From: Elainella sp. Prado103
GTDB lineage: Bacteria; Cyanobacteriota; Cyanobacteriia; Elainellales; Elainellaceae
DNA length: 64,000 nucleotides
Reading direction: 5' to 3'
NCBI GenBank assembly: GCA_025454395.1
Contig: JALOOM010000011.1
Span: 1-64,000, forward strand
Position numbers and translations under genes: made by a program. The first letter of the stretch is position 1. Every line of letters starts with the position of its first letter. Below the pieces are notes generated by a model, which was not told where the DNA came from, made no database searches, and saw nothing but the letters and a program-made list of their open reading frames with translations. Below are positions 18,631-27,454 of this stretch, piece by piece.

Positions 18631-19197
18631 CTAGGTATTGGCTTGCAACTCTTCTAATTTAGCTAATACTTCCTTGCTATGAACGTTTGGATTAACTCCG
18701 GTGAAAATAGCACGCAAGGTTCCCTGTGGATCGACGATGTACGTATGCCGTAATGAGGCATAACCCAACCAAGACCCGTAGGCTTTGCTGACTGCGCCAT
18801 CCACATCGGCTAGCAATGGAAACTTCAACCCTTCGGAATCACAAAATTCAGAGTGAGACTCGGTATCATCAGCGCTAATCCCGAGAATTTGGGTTCGTTT
18901 CCGCTGATATTTTGGTAAGTCTTGCTGAAATCGTCGGGCTTCCAGCGTACAACCAGGTGTAAAGTCTTTGGGATAGAAGTAGACAACAACCCATTGCCCC
19001 AGGTAATCGGACAATGCAATTTCTCCCTCTCCAGTATTAGAGGGCAGAGCAAAGGAGGGGGCTGGCTGACCGATCGAAGGCTGTGTTCCACCCAAAGCGA
19101 CTGCGGCCGAGTTGCGTCCTGAAACCAGCCAGGAACCGACTAGACTACCAGAGATGGCAGCTAACCCTTTGAGCGTAGTACGACGAGAAAACACCAT
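18631..19197 (-). CDS. Tat-exported peroxiredoxin, PrxQ/BCP type
   Basis: 188 residues. The N-terminus has a twin-arginine signal (FSRRTTLKGLAAISGS), which decides for ATG 19197 over the upstream TTG at 19233, and predicts export to the periplasm or thylakoid lumen. The AhpC/TSA domain has PKDFTPGCTLEARRFQQDL with peroxidatic C83. The common PrxQ resolving cysteine five residues later is replaced by arginine. A second cysteine (C119, EFCDSEGL) lies 36 residues after C83, the spacing of the PrxQ subgroup whose resolving cysteine is in helix alpha-3. It should reduce hydroperoxides with a thiol donor. Confidence 0.9.
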   Translation of the reverse strand: MVFSRRTTLKGLAAISGSLVGSWLVSGRNSAAVALGGTQPSIGQPAPSFALPSNTGEGEIALSDYLGQWVVVYFYPKDFTPGCTLEARRFQQDLPKYQRKRTQILGISADDTESHSEFCDSEGLKFPLLADVDGAVSKAYGSWLGYASLRHTYIVDPQGTLRAIFTGVNPNVHSKEVLAKLEELQANT

Positions 19198-19394
19198 GGG
19201 ATATGAGGGATAAATTGTGAGTGAAATTACCAAAAGCAGGAAGTTAATAAAAGTTTACACAATTCTCGCCCTCCTGCTCAACCCCTGTGCCGCAGATGGG
19301 TAAAACTTCTGTCAGCGCATCACCTGCTGCTCTGTGAGTTGGAGTGGATCGCTAAGTTGAGAGTGGATCGCTGCATCGATCGAGTTGATACACC

Positions 19395-21305
19395 CTATTC
19401 AGCATCTTCAGTCATCAAGCGGCGATAATTCTCCAGCAAAACAGGCAGATGATCATAGCCATCTACTCCGATCACCGCCACGAGATTGGATCGTAACTGG
19501 CGACGTACCTGTTCGAAGAGATCGGCTCCCAACTGCCCCTGCAAAATTGTCAATAGTCCAGCAGGTTGCCGCCACTCGATCGCCTGAATTTGCTCCAGCA
19601 GATACATGCCTAACCAAGCGGCAAAGAGCGTTTTTTCCCGCTCATTCACACCATAATAGGCTTCAGCCAGATAACTAAAGTTGAGCCCTTGTAAGTATAA
19701 ATCTCCAGCGGCTTGGGCGGTCTGAATACCTTTTTCCAAATACGGAATCGCTTGCTGGGGTTGCCCCAAAACAACTGCTGCAATCCCCAAACTGTTGTAA
19801 CAAAGGGCTTGACTCTGACGATCCTCCAATTTACTGGCCAGTTGTAAGCCCTGTTCCAGATAGTTGACCGCCATTTCGTAGGCTTCAGTCTCTACCCGAT
19901 CCAACGATCGGGCTAAGAGCACTTCACTGTAGCCCAAATTAGTGAGTGCATTGGCTTCTCCCAACCGATCTCCCCCTTGCCGGGCCAGAATTAAAGCACG
20001 CTGACTGTTGCTAATTGCTGCTTCAAAGTTCCTTTGGGCTACATCAGTGCGGCTGAGATGATTGAGGCTGGCAATTTCACAAGCTCGATCTCCCGCCTGT
20101 CGAGCAATTTCGAGGGCCTGTTCATGAAAGGCTATGGCTCGATCGTACCGTCCTAAGGTGCGTTGAGAATAGCCGAGCAGGGTTAAAATTCGGGCTTTCT
20201 CCTGAGTGCCTTCTACCTGTTTCAACGGTTCGTCTAGATAGGACAGGGCATTCTTAAGTTGATCTCCGGAGAATAAGGCAAAGACACCACCATAGAGTGG
20301 AAAGTAAGGTTTTTGAGAAAAGCTACGGAGAATTTGCAGTAACACCTGAAAAGATGCCTGCGAGAATTGCTGGCGTGTAGTAGGGTTGAGCAGACTCGAT
20401 CGGTTAAAGCCATTCATCAGCTCTGACCAAATGGCGGCAAACAGCAGATAGGTACCGATCGATTGCGCTTTGCCCCACTTCGAGCTGTAGGGTTGCTTTT
20501 CAAACCAGGTGACTAGGCCTTGTTGCCCGGTTTGCAAGAGTACGGCTAAGGTCACCCAATCTTTAATCGTCAAGGGTTGATGCTCCACCCACTCAGCGAT
20601 CGAATGGTTGACAGCAATGGTTTGGAAGAGTTGTTTGGGAACAGCCTGATTCACCTGCTCTGACCATAGCTTCCAAGGGTTCCCAGCTCGATCGCTCTCA
20701 AACCCGATCCCATTGGGAACTTCATATAGCCAACGCACCAGCACTGGTTCTAGTTGTTGACATGCCTCAATTCCAGCGTACATCCCAGTACTCAACTGGG
20801 CAATATCACTCGAATGGCTATCTGAATGACTATCTGAATGACTAACAGCCCGATCGAGCCCTTGGGCAAGCTGCTTAAGAAGCCCCAGATCGAGCCGATT
20901 GGCTTGATTACTATCAAAATAATCTAACCAAGCCAGCAAACGTTCTGCTGCGGTCGCGTTTAAAATTGCCGCCATGGCAGTCGCTAAGGTACCTGTAACC
21001 TGTTGCTCTTTTTGATAGCGTTCCCACTCGCTTTGAATCGTTTTTATGGCTCGCAAACTGCGGCTGGCCCTGGCTTGTTTTGCCTCGTCGGGAGCTTGCT
21101 CAGCTTGGTGTTGGGCATTTGCCAGCCGATCGGTCAAGCAGCGTTCGAAAATGTCTGCCGTGTTGGGTTCCAGTTCTTGAACTAACTGCTGATAGATTTG
21201 CTCTTTCGATCGCAGTTGTCCTTTCAGAGTAATCGTCACGATATGATCGATCATGCCATAGTAGCGATCGGCAAGAGGAGCACTGGATGCTTGATCCGCG
21301 GACAT
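19395..21305 (-). CDS. TPR-repeat protein, large, function unknown
   Basis: 636 residues from ATG 21305, preceded by AGGAAA; an in-frame TTG at 21383 is less likely. The N-terminal half is helical with no recognised domain and includes a SHSDSHSDSHSS repeat encoded by a 12-bp unit near 20815-20850. From about residue 370 a run of TPR motifs follows (LGYSQRTLGRYDRAIAFHEQ, LNHLSRTDVAQRNFEAAISN, LTNLGYSEVLLARSL, YNSLGIAAVVLGQPQQAI, LNFSYLAEAYYGVNEREKTL). TPRs mediate protein binding; the partner is unknown. There is no signal peptide. The methyltransferase gene ends 94 bases upstream on the same strand. Confidence 0.85.
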   Translation of the reverse strand: MSADQASSAPLADRYYGMIDHIVTITLKGQLRSKEQIYQQLVQELEPNTADIFERCLTDRLANAQHQAEQAPDEAKQARASRSLRAIKTIQSEWERYQKEQQVTGTLATAMAAILNATAAERLLAWLDYFDSNQANRLDLGLLKQLAQGLDRAVSHSDSHSDSHSSDIAQLSTGMYAGIEACQQLEPVLVRWLYEVPNGIGFESDRAGNPWKLWSEQVNQAVPKQLFQTIAVNHSIAEWVEHQPLTIKDWVTLAVLLQTGQQGLVTWFEKQPYSSKWGKAQSIGTYLLFAAIWSELMNGFNRSSLLNPTTRQQFSQASFQVLLQILRSFSQKPYFPLYGGVFALFSGDQLKNALSYLDEPLKQVEGTQEKARILTLLGYSQRTLGRYDRAIAFHEQALEIARQAGDRACEIASLNHLSRTDVAQRNFEAAISNSQRALILARQGGDRLGEANALTNLGYSEVLLARSLDRVETEAYEMAVNYLEQGLQLASKLEDRQSQALCYNSLGIAAVVLGQPQQAIPYLEKGIQTAQAAGDLYLQGLNFSYLAEAYYGVNEREKTLFAAWLGMYLLEQIQAIEWRQPAGLLTILQGQLGADLFEQVRRQLRSNLVAVIGVDGYDHLPVLLENYRRLMTEDAE

Positions 21306-21398
21306 AGGCAATTTCCTGGGGGTGCGATGAGAAAAAAGGCTGGAGCGTTCCGGCCGCTTTTCCCTATCGTAGATCATCCCCACCCTAAAAGAGCGCTT

Positions 21399-22442
21399 TT
21401 ATGGGGCTGGTTTCCGATATGCATAAACCACAAAAGTGCCCCCACAACCTGGGAACCATTGGGCCAAATGGCGATCAATCCACCGGATCAGATTCAAACT
21501 AGCTGTCTTTCCGAGTAGACGCTGAGGTAGCGTAAACCAGAAATTTTCGAGGGGTTGTAGCCGGGGAAAGGTCAAATAATTGAGTTCTGTACAATTAGCA
21601 TTGACATAGTGAGTATCGTTTAGCAATTGCAGGATGGTAGCAGGGGTGAATCGCCAATTGTGGTGATCTTGTTCTTCGCGTTGATGCATGTAGCGGGATA
21701 AGACCGATCGGGCCAGCCGCCGTTGCCAGGATTGATAATTTTGCAAGCTAATTACTACAATCCCACCTGGACGCAGAACAGACTGTGCTTCCCTTAAGAC
21801 TTGTTCAGGATTGATCACATGATCGAGCATGGAGAGGAAAAATACGACATCACAACTTTGCGGCGGAAAGGGCAAACTTTCACCCACTCCCCGTACGAGT
21901 AAAGCTGCTGACAAGTGATAGAGATTACTATCGGGAACGTTGACCTGATCGATCATTGACCAGGATGGTTCAATTGCTTTATAGGAACGACTATAGGTTT
22001 TGAGAATATTGAAATGTCGTCCCCCTTGCTCAGCTTTACCGCTGAGTAGAGCCCCAGAACCAATGTCGAGAATATCCAACTTGCGCCCCAACGCTTGAGC
22101 ATAGTTAGCAAGAATCTCTTGTCTGATCCCAAAAGCATAATCAACATAGAGATCTCTTAACACACTTTTCTTTTTGAAATTCTTATGAAAGTCGGTTTCT
22201 AGTTCTGCGGTATGAGCATGATCGATCGGACTATCGACCGCACTATCTTCTGTCATGGCCAAAGTCTCTGGTAAATCTTCTGGCAGAAAATCAGGAATAC
22301 CATTTTTAATCTCCCAATGGCGTTGACAAGCTGCATTAGAACAGGAGAGAACGGTATGGCTTTGCTGAGTCAAAGTAGATTTGCATAGCGGACATAACAG
22401 AGCCCGATTCATTTCTTGTAGGTTCGTAGAAGTGGCTATCAT
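21399..22442 (-). CDS. SAM-dependent methyltransferase with Trm112-like zinc N-terminus
   Basis: 347 residues. The first 55 form a zinc-ribbon like Trm112 (LLCPLCKSTL, LSCSNAACQRHWEIKNGIPDF). A class I methyltransferase domain follows with motif I LDILDIGSGALLSG, acidic strand-2 residue in YKAIEPSWSM, and post-motif CDVVFFLSMLDHVINPEQVL, LRPGGIVVISLQ. The C-terminus carries a basic helix region. Substrate is not predictable from sequence; such fusions often act on lipid, quinone or polysaccharide-linked targets. ATG 22442 is the start. A region of 12-bp repeats (22498-22540) lies about 55 bases upstream. Confidence 0.85.
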   Translation of the reverse strand: MIATSTNLQEMNRALLCPLCKSTLTQQSHTVLSCSNAACQRHWEIKNGIPDFLPEDLPETLAMTEDSAVDSPIDHAHTAELETDFHKNFKKKSVLRDLYVDYAFGIRQEILANYAQALGRKLDILDIGSGALLSGKAEQGGRHFNILKTYSRSYKAIEPSWSMIDQVNVPDSNLYHLSAALLVRGVGESLPFPPQSCDVVFFLSMLDHVINPEQVLREAQSVLRPGGIVVISLQNYQSWQRRLARSVLSRYMHQREEQDHHNWRFTPATILQLLNDTHYVNANCTELNYLTFPRLQPLENFWFTLPQRLLGKTASLNLIRWIDRHLAQWFPGCGGTFVVYAYRKPAP

Positions 22443-22890
22443 AATCTGCTGAAGTCTCGGTTTTGCTAAAGGATAGTAATGAGAGGAGTTATTGAAGGAG
22501 CAATCGGAAGAGTAATTAGGAGAGCAATTAGAAGAGCAACAGGGCGATTCCCAACTCTAACTTAAGCGCTGGGAATAAATGGGGGTGCGAAGATGATCGA
22601 AAATTCTGTCAAATAGCATATATTGCTCGATCCTGCCTTGGTGGCCAAATTGCCTAATCCAAGATTCATCCCAACAGCACGTTCATCAACGGGCGATCGG
22701 GAGCTCCAGGAAAGTCATTTCGGGGGATTGATGAAGTCTTATGGAGAATGTACAGTCGTTTGTAGATGAATGTTTCCTTTTTTGACATTTTTTGACGTTG
22801 TGATCGATCGCGCTCAAGGTACCTCGGCATTTTGGGCAGCCTAGTCGTAGAACTTTGATTGAACGATATTCGATCGTTTGAGGAGACCCT
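22443..22890. other. Divergent intergenic region with a 12-bp repeat
   Basis: Between the methyltransferase and the hemerythrin genes, which diverge. At 22498-22540 a 12-base unit of the type GAGCAATTAGAA occurs almost four times with drift. No gene or clear terminator is visible in the rest. Confidence 0.55.
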
Positions 22891-23313
22891 ATGCAGAAAT
22901 TTGAATGGAGTGATCAATTAAGTGTGGGAGTGCCGATGATTGATACGCAACATAAAGAACTGATCAATGCCTTCAATGATTTGTCGGAGGCGATCGAGCA
23001 AGGGACGGGGGCTAGTGCGATCAAAAAACTCCTCACCTTTCTGAAATACTTTACCGAATGGCATTTTGAACAGGAAGAAAGCTGTGCCGCAAAACATCGA
23101 TGTGCCGTTGCGGAAACAAATCATCACGCTCATACTCGGTTTCTCAACATCTTCAGTGCCTTACAAATTGAATATCGTGAAAGCGGTGCCAGCGAGGAAA
23201 TTGCGCGAAAAGCTCACACTCAATTGGCAGACTGGTTAGTCAGCCATATTATGACGATCGATACTCAGATTGGAGCTTGTGTCCGTCATGCCAGGGCTAC
23301 TAGCCAATCTTGA
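22891..23313 (+). CDS. Bacteriohemerythrin
   Basis: 140 residues. Small non-haem diiron protein that binds O2 reversibly; roles in oxygen sensing, storage or delivery are proposed in bacteria. Ligand motifs are visible in order: MIDTQHKELI (H21), HFEQEESC (H and E), NHHAHTRF, and HIMTIDTQI near the end. The four-helix hemerythrin fold matches the usual length. No signal peptide, so it is cytosolic. ATG 22891 follows GAGGAGACCC, a good ribosome-binding site. The gene is monocistronic; the neighbour at 23511 is convergent. Confidence 0.93.
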   Translation: MQKFEWSDQLSVGVPMIDTQHKELINAFNDLSEAIEQGTGASAIKKLLTFLKYFTEWHFEQEESCAAKHRCAVAETNHHAHTRFLNIFSALQIEYRESGASEEIARKAHTQLADWLVSHIMTIDTQIGACVRHARATSQS

Positions 23314-23356
23314 GCATGGCACGAATTCTATGGGTTCTGCGTCATCTTGAGCAAGT

Positions 23357-23473
23357 TGATCCGTCCCATAATCGATGTGTCCTTGGGTTGATCTGGTATT
23401 TTGACTGATCTGGTATTTTGACTGATCTGTTACTTGAATTGATCCGTCACCTGAGTTGATCTGGATCGATTCC
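23357..23473 (-). repeat. 17-bp tandem array seeded from the 3' end of the Uma2 gene
   Basis: Units of the type TGATCTGGTATTTTGAC start at 23389, 23406, 23423, 23440 and 23457, with drift, and a degenerate one at 23357. The last unit runs into about 37 bases that match the end of the Uma2 coding region (23457-23493 against 23521-23557, 3-4 differences). So the array and a 64-base-displaced copy of the gene end lie just beyond the stop codon. Confidence 0.85.
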
Positions 23474-23510
23474 CAGTTCTCACAACTTTGCCATCCTGTT
23501 GGTTAATTCA

Positions 23511-24350
23511 TCACATCAGTTGATCCGGATCAATTCCCAGTTCTCGCAACTTTGCTGCCAATGCCTCTGCTCGCTGGCGTTCTTGCTCTGCCCGCTGGCG
23601 TTCTTGCTCTGCTCGCTGGTGTTCTTGCTCTGCCCGCTGGCGTTCTTGCTCTGCTCGCTGGTGTTCTTGCTCTGCTCGCTGGTGTTCTTGCTCTGCCTGT
23701 TCTGCACTCCATAACAACAGATTGCCTGCACCATCCCACCAACGTAGCCAGGAAATGGTGTGTCCTAACCGCTCACCCTGCCAAATACCTAGCCACAAAT
23801 CTAATTCAGGAATATGGATCCGCCCCGCTGGGTCTGGCAATTGCATCACATAACGCCCTGCTTGCAGACACCGTACCTCTAATTCAGACTCATAGGGGTC
23901 ATAGGTAACGTAGGTGGGAACTTGCAGAATCTGCTCATAGAAATAAAGTTTGCCGTAAGGGGGGGTCGATCGCACAGAGAGTTCACCCCCTTCTTCTTCA
24001 GACAGAAATTCCATGACGATCGCGACTGGATCGCCTTCTAAATAGGGGGTGTAGCTCCGCCGGATCACCCCTTTTGCCACTGGTTTAACCTGGGGAACAT
24101 AGAGCCAATCCGGAGCCTTCACGACGATCTTCTTATTGACCGTAGCAACTAATCCAAAATTAGAAACAATCAGCATCTCAGGACAAATTTTTTGATTTGC
24201 CCCTAACGCATCGGTCAGGGCGGCAGCCAGCAGCGGTTGTTGAATATTTTCCACCGGGTCGTCAGGTAATTTATAATCCGCAGGCAAAGCTTCCCAGGCG
24301 ATGGTGGGGGTCGATTGAACGAATGAAGTTTTAGGGACTTGAAGAACCAT
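23511..24350 (-). CDS. Uma2-family (DUF820) endonuclease-like protein with long coiled coil
   Basis: 279 residues from ATG 24350; the frame extends further upstream but without a better start. Core motifs are VVKAPDWLYVPQVKP, AIVMEFLSEEEGGELSV and KLYFYEQILQVPTYVTYDPY, followed by LDLWLGIWQGERLG. The C-terminus holds six to seven EQERQRA/EQEHQRA heptads and ends LAAKLRELGIDPDQLM, matching the tail of the Uma2 protein at 2940. Within the same family this one has a longer coiled coil. Family function is unproven; nuclease-like. The gene is solitary, and the 3' flank carries a repeat array copied from its own end. Confidence 0.85.
   Translation of the reverse strand: MVLQVPKTSFVQSTPTIAWEALPADYKLPDDPVENIQQPLLAAALTDALGANQKICPEMLIVSNFGLVATVNKKIVVKAPDWLYVPQVKPVAKGVIRRSYTPYLEGDPVAIVMEFLSEEEGGELSVRSTPPYGKLYFYEQILQVPTYVTYDPYESELEVRCLQAGRYVMQLPDPAGRIHIPELDLWLGIWQGERLGHTISWLRWWDGAGNLLLWSAEQAEQEHQRAEQEHQRAEQERQRAEQEHQRAEQERQRAEQERQRAEALAAKLRELGIDPDQLM
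23565..23697 (-). repeat. 21-bp in-frame tandem repeat in Uma2 gene
   Basis: More than six copies of a 21-base unit (GCTCTGCYCGCTGGYGTTCTT on the plus strand) encode the EQERQRA and EQEHQRA heptads. The two-site variation (R/H) alternates among copies, as expected after unequal exchange. Long open frames on the other strand and frames of this array are by-products. Confidence 0.9.
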
Positions 24351-24507
24351 AGAATTCCACCTTCCCCCGCTTGTGCCTGGGCAATGTCTCCAGTATACCA
24401 ACTGAAAATAACATCATTGATGCTCAATTGGCAGAGCCACGGCAGTATGTGTATGGTATGTGTATGGTATGTGCATACTATTGCGTAGATAGTGAAGTGA
24501 TCCACCC

Positions 24508-25221
24508 ATGCTTGATTACACCGCTCAACTTCGATCGCTGATGCAGTCCGCCAACATTGCCAGCTTCCGATCGCTCAGTCAAATTGCTGGTATCTCCGAA
24601 CGGCAAGTTGAACGTTTGCGCAAGGGTGAGATTGCTAACATGCGGTTGAGTGTCCTGATCCGGTTGAGCCAAGTCTTTCAGCAGCCAATTGCATCTTTAA
24701 TTCGGCTCTTTTCTGAAACTTCAATTGCGGATCCAGGGCTGGATCCAGCATCGGGTCAAGAGCTATCCGAACCCTCTACATTTCCAGCTCTTTCCAATGC
24801 ACAGGCAGACGAAATCCAGCAATTACGACAAGAATATCATCGTCTACAAAGCCAACTGCAAGCACAACGGCTTCAGTTGCAACAGGAATTTCAACGAACC
24901 AGTTTAAATATTTTGGAATCATGGCTAATTTTCTATCCCGCTGCTGCTTATGCTGCTCAGCAAAAGCCTGATGTGCCTGCAATTAATCTCTTGCCCCTGA
25001 TGCGTCCGATCGAACAGTTAATTCGCGCTTGGGGAGTGGAGATGTTAGATCCGGTGGGCTCCGAAGTTCCGTTTGATCCCCAATATCATCAACTGGAAGG
25101 CGGTGATGCCCAGCCAGGCGATCGGGTGAAAATTCGCAAACCGGGCTATCGTCAGGGTGAACATCTCCTCTATCGGGCAAAAGTCACTCCGGTTGTTGAG
25201 GGCAATGACAGCCCTTCCTAA
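24508..25221 (+). CDS. HTH-GrpE fusion protein
   Basis: 237 residues in three parts. Residues about 12-60 form a helix-turn-helix of the XRE type (FRSLSQIAGISERQVERLRK, SVLIRLSQVFQQPIASLI). Residues about 95-135 form a coiled coil (QADEIQQLRQEYHRLQSQLQ). The rest resembles the C-terminal beta-domain of GrpE (MLDPVGSEVPFDPQYHQLEG, RVKIRKPGYRQGEHLLYRAK). GrpE exchanges nucleotide on DnaK; the coiled coil and beta-domain are the parts that do this. A DNA-binding head suggests a DnaK-linked regulator (inference). The four last bases overlap the convergent gene at 25218. Start ATG 24508. Confidence 0.85.
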   Translation: MLDYTAQLRSLMQSANIASFRSLSQIAGISERQVERLRKGEIANMRLSVLIRLSQVFQQPIASLIRLFSETSIADPGLDPASGQELSEPSTFPALSNAQADEIQQLRQEYHRLQSQLQAQRLQLQQEFQRTSLNILESWLIFYPAAAYAAQQKPDVPAINLLPLMRPIEQLIRAWGVEMLDPVGSEVPFDPQYHQLEGGDAQPGDRVKIRKPGYRQGEHLLYRAKVTPVVEGNDSPS

Positions 25222-26741
25222 GGGCTAGGTGGACTAGGAAGTGCCGTAGGAGCCGGAGCTGGCACTGTCATCGGTGGATCGACCGCTCGACCCAATATGC
25301 CCGGATTACCAGTATCAAACACCCCCGCAATGCAAGCGATCATATACGTTGCCAAAGTGCCGACCAAAAGCGCTTTCCAACCCAGTGAGACAATCTCTTT
25401 GCGACGAGTCGGGGCCAATGCACTGATTCCACCGACAAAAATTCCCAGAGAGGCCAGGTGGGCAAAACCCGTCAGGGCATAACTGACAATTAATAGGGCT
25501 CGATCGCTCAAGACACGAGTTTCGGGTGGTAATGCGGTTGCGACTGCCAAAATTTGGTAAGACGGAATTTCAGTTTGGAATAATCGTTGTCCGATCAAGA
25601 CCGAAGATTGCCAGAGTTCATCCCAGTTGAGTGAAACACCCGTCAGTAAAGTGAGGGGTAAAAACACAATGCCAACGATATTCTGCAAACTCACGAAACG
25701 AAACAATTGACCGATCGGTCGCAGCAATCCAATCGGTGTGTCGGCCAACCCTGCCATGGCAACAAAAAATTGATTGATTAAGTACACCAACCCTAACACT
25801 GCAATTAATACAGCAGCGATCGAAGCTGCCATCCGCAAACCATCTAATGCGCCTGCGATCGTGGCATCCATAAAGCTCAGATGTTCTGGTTGCTCAACCT
25901 CTAGTGTTGGATCTAGCTCAGCAGCTAACACCTCATCTGGAATCCCTGCGGCAGTGAGGGGAAGTTCGGTTTCGGGAATGAGGATCTTGGACAAGACAAA
26001 ACAAGCAGGAATGGCCATAATCGAAGCGGAAACTAAATGGCCAAGAATATTCGGGAAAACAGGTCGTAAAAATGCTGCATAGATCGCCAGTGTAGAAGAG
26101 GCAGCCGTGCCAAAACAGCAAGCAAGCACCGCACAAAGTTCACTACGAGTCATTCTAGCGAGAAAAGGGCGGACAACGATCGCAGCCTCAATTCCAACAA
26201 AGATATTTGATGCTCCACTTAATGCTTCTGCGCCACTTAACCCCATGGCCGAGTAGAATATTTTAGCGAACACTTTGGTAATCGACTGGAGAATACCCAG
26301 GCTGTACAGCAATGACACTAATGCCGAGAAAAAGATTACGGCTGGCAATGCCCGAATCGCAAAGATATAGCCCAATCGAATTCCACAGTAGCCTTGCAAA
26401 ATCTCTCCCACGGTTGCCGTGGAGCACACCTCTTCAGTCGGTAGGGGAGTCAACAATAGGGGCGTTTGTCCGGCAGGTGGCACCAACACTCCCCCAAAAA
26501 TGAATCGGGCTCCAGCATCGGCAGCTTCAAACACCACATTTAACAATGCACTAAAGGCTTGCAGTAACTCGCGAGTACCCGGTACCACAAACACAAATGC
26601 CCCTAAGACAAACTGGAGCAAGAGTCCTGCAATCACGATCCGCCAAGGAAAGTAACGGGGATGGCGATTTTCAGAAAACAACCAGGCGATCGCGCATAGC
26701 CCAAAAATACCGATGAAAGAAATGATGTTTAGAAAGCTCAT
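25218..26741 (-). CDS. CNT/NupC-family nucleoside transporter-like protein
   Basis: 507 residues with about ten membrane segments (first at 8-28, FIGIFGLCAIAWLFSENR) and a Pro-rich tail. The architecture fits concentrative nucleoside transporters, proton- or sodium-coupled. Family landmarks are present: VVRPFLARMTRSELCAVLACC and SYALTGFAHLASLGIFVGGI. However, the substrate motif GQTEAP reads GIEAAI (one residue shorter), and the ribose-contact Asn of FAN is His (FAHL). The substrate may therefore differ from nucleosides. It overlaps the convergent HTH-GrpE gene by four bases. Starts at ATG 26741. Confidence 0.85.
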   Translation of the reverse strand: MSFLNIISFIGIFGLCAIAWLFSENRHPRYFPWRIVIAGLLLQFVLGAFVFVVPGTRELLQAFSALLNVVFEAADAGARFIFGGVLVPPAGQTPLLLTPLPTEEVCSTATVGEILQGYCGIRLGYIFAIRALPAVIFFSALVSLLYSLGILQSITKVFAKIFYSAMGLSGAEALSGASNIFVGIEAAIVVRPFLARMTRSELCAVLACCFGTAASSTLAIYAAFLRPVFPNILGHLVSASIMAIPACFVLSKILIPETELPLTAAGIPDEVLAAELDPTLEVEQPEHLSFMDATIAGALDGLRMAASIAAVLIAVLGLVYLINQFFVAMAGLADTPIGLLRPIGQLFRFVSLQNIVGIVFLPLTLLTGVSLNWDELWQSSVLIGQRLFQTEIPSYQILAVATALPPETRVLSDRALLIVSYALTGFAHLASLGIFVGGISALAPTRRKEIVSLGWKALLVGTLATYMIACIAGVFDTGNPGILGRAVDPPMTVPAPAPTALPSPPSP

Positions 26742-26879
26742 AGGCTCACCTTGGCGGCAGGGAGATTTATCTACCTACAGAGAATAGCTAAAAATTGTCA
26801 CTTTGGAGCGAGTAAAATTTGTCCTGTAGGATAGGGATATACCAGATCAGTGCAACCGTCTCTTCTCCCCTAACCAGGC

Positions 26880-27170
26880 ATGATAGAAGCATTCGCTCCC
26901 ATTCCTCCAACTTGGACTGAACCGGCAATCCACGCTCGCGAGTTTTGCTGCCCAACCTGTCGATCGCTCTGTACTGAGGCTCAAGAAGTTTGGATCAATC
27001 GTAAATCCCCGGTTTATACCGACAATCATCGACGCAAGTGGCAGGAGTTTTATCATTGTCAATGTGGTACGGCTTGGTGGGCCTGGAGTAGTGATCGCCC
27101 CCCCACGAATCTCAAAAAGCCCGATTCTCCTGACTCCATCGATCCACCTTCAAATGACTGGATATTTTGA
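26880..27170 (+). CDS. Small zinc-ribbon protein, unknown function
   Basis: 96 residues, no membrane segment. FCCPTCRSLCTEAQEVWINR and HCQCGTAWWAWSSDRPP carry CxxC and CxC pairs, spaced as in a zinc ribbon. The region in between (RRKWQEFYHCQCG) is basic. Such small metal-binding proteins are common in cyanobacteria, and no function is known to me. ATG 26880 is the start. It is divergent from the CNT gene, 138 bases away. Confidence 0.65.
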   Translation: MIEAFAPIPPTWTEPAIHAREFCCPTCRSLCTEAQEVWINRKSPVYTDNHRRKWQEFYHCQCGTAWWAWSSDRPPTNLKKPDSPDSIDPPSNDWIF

Positions 27171-27454
27171 TGACTCTGGCAGCACCAACAGCGATCGACT
27201 CTGTCATCCAGTCGCAGATGTTGTCTGCCAATCCAATCACGTAGTCGTGGCATTGCCGCTTGACCAGTTGTGGGCTTTAAGCTCAGTTTGGCAATCCAGA
27301 ACCTTACTGGCGCATGGTCAGGCTCGGAGTTTTCCCAACCAGAAGTCCGCGAAACTGCTGAGGCGATCGATTTCCTCCCTCGGTTACAACCAATGAGAGA
27401 TGAGCCGGCTGGTCATCCGATCAGCATTGAGCGCCCAACGGCATAGTGTCTAAC
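27171..27454. other. Intergenic region before the RTX gene
   Basis: No gene with confidence. On the plus strand a frame is open from 27264 to TAG 27444 with plausible protein (EFSQPEVRETAEAIDFLPRL) but no start codon before the preceding TGA at 27261. Another frame runs from inside the previous gene to 27396. Either could be a gene remnant; neither is called. Confidence 0.4.

Noticed and set aside
23552-23908. Long open frames on the plus strand and in other minus frames across the 21-bp repeat (AGVLALLAGVLAL-type)
   Set aside because: They arise because a 21-bp repeat keeps all six frames open; they lie fully inside the Uma2 gene.
27064-27396. 110-codon open frame overlapping the zinc-ribbon gene
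   Set aside because: It starts inside the previous gene in another frame, has no recognisable motif, and its codon use is unlike neighbours.
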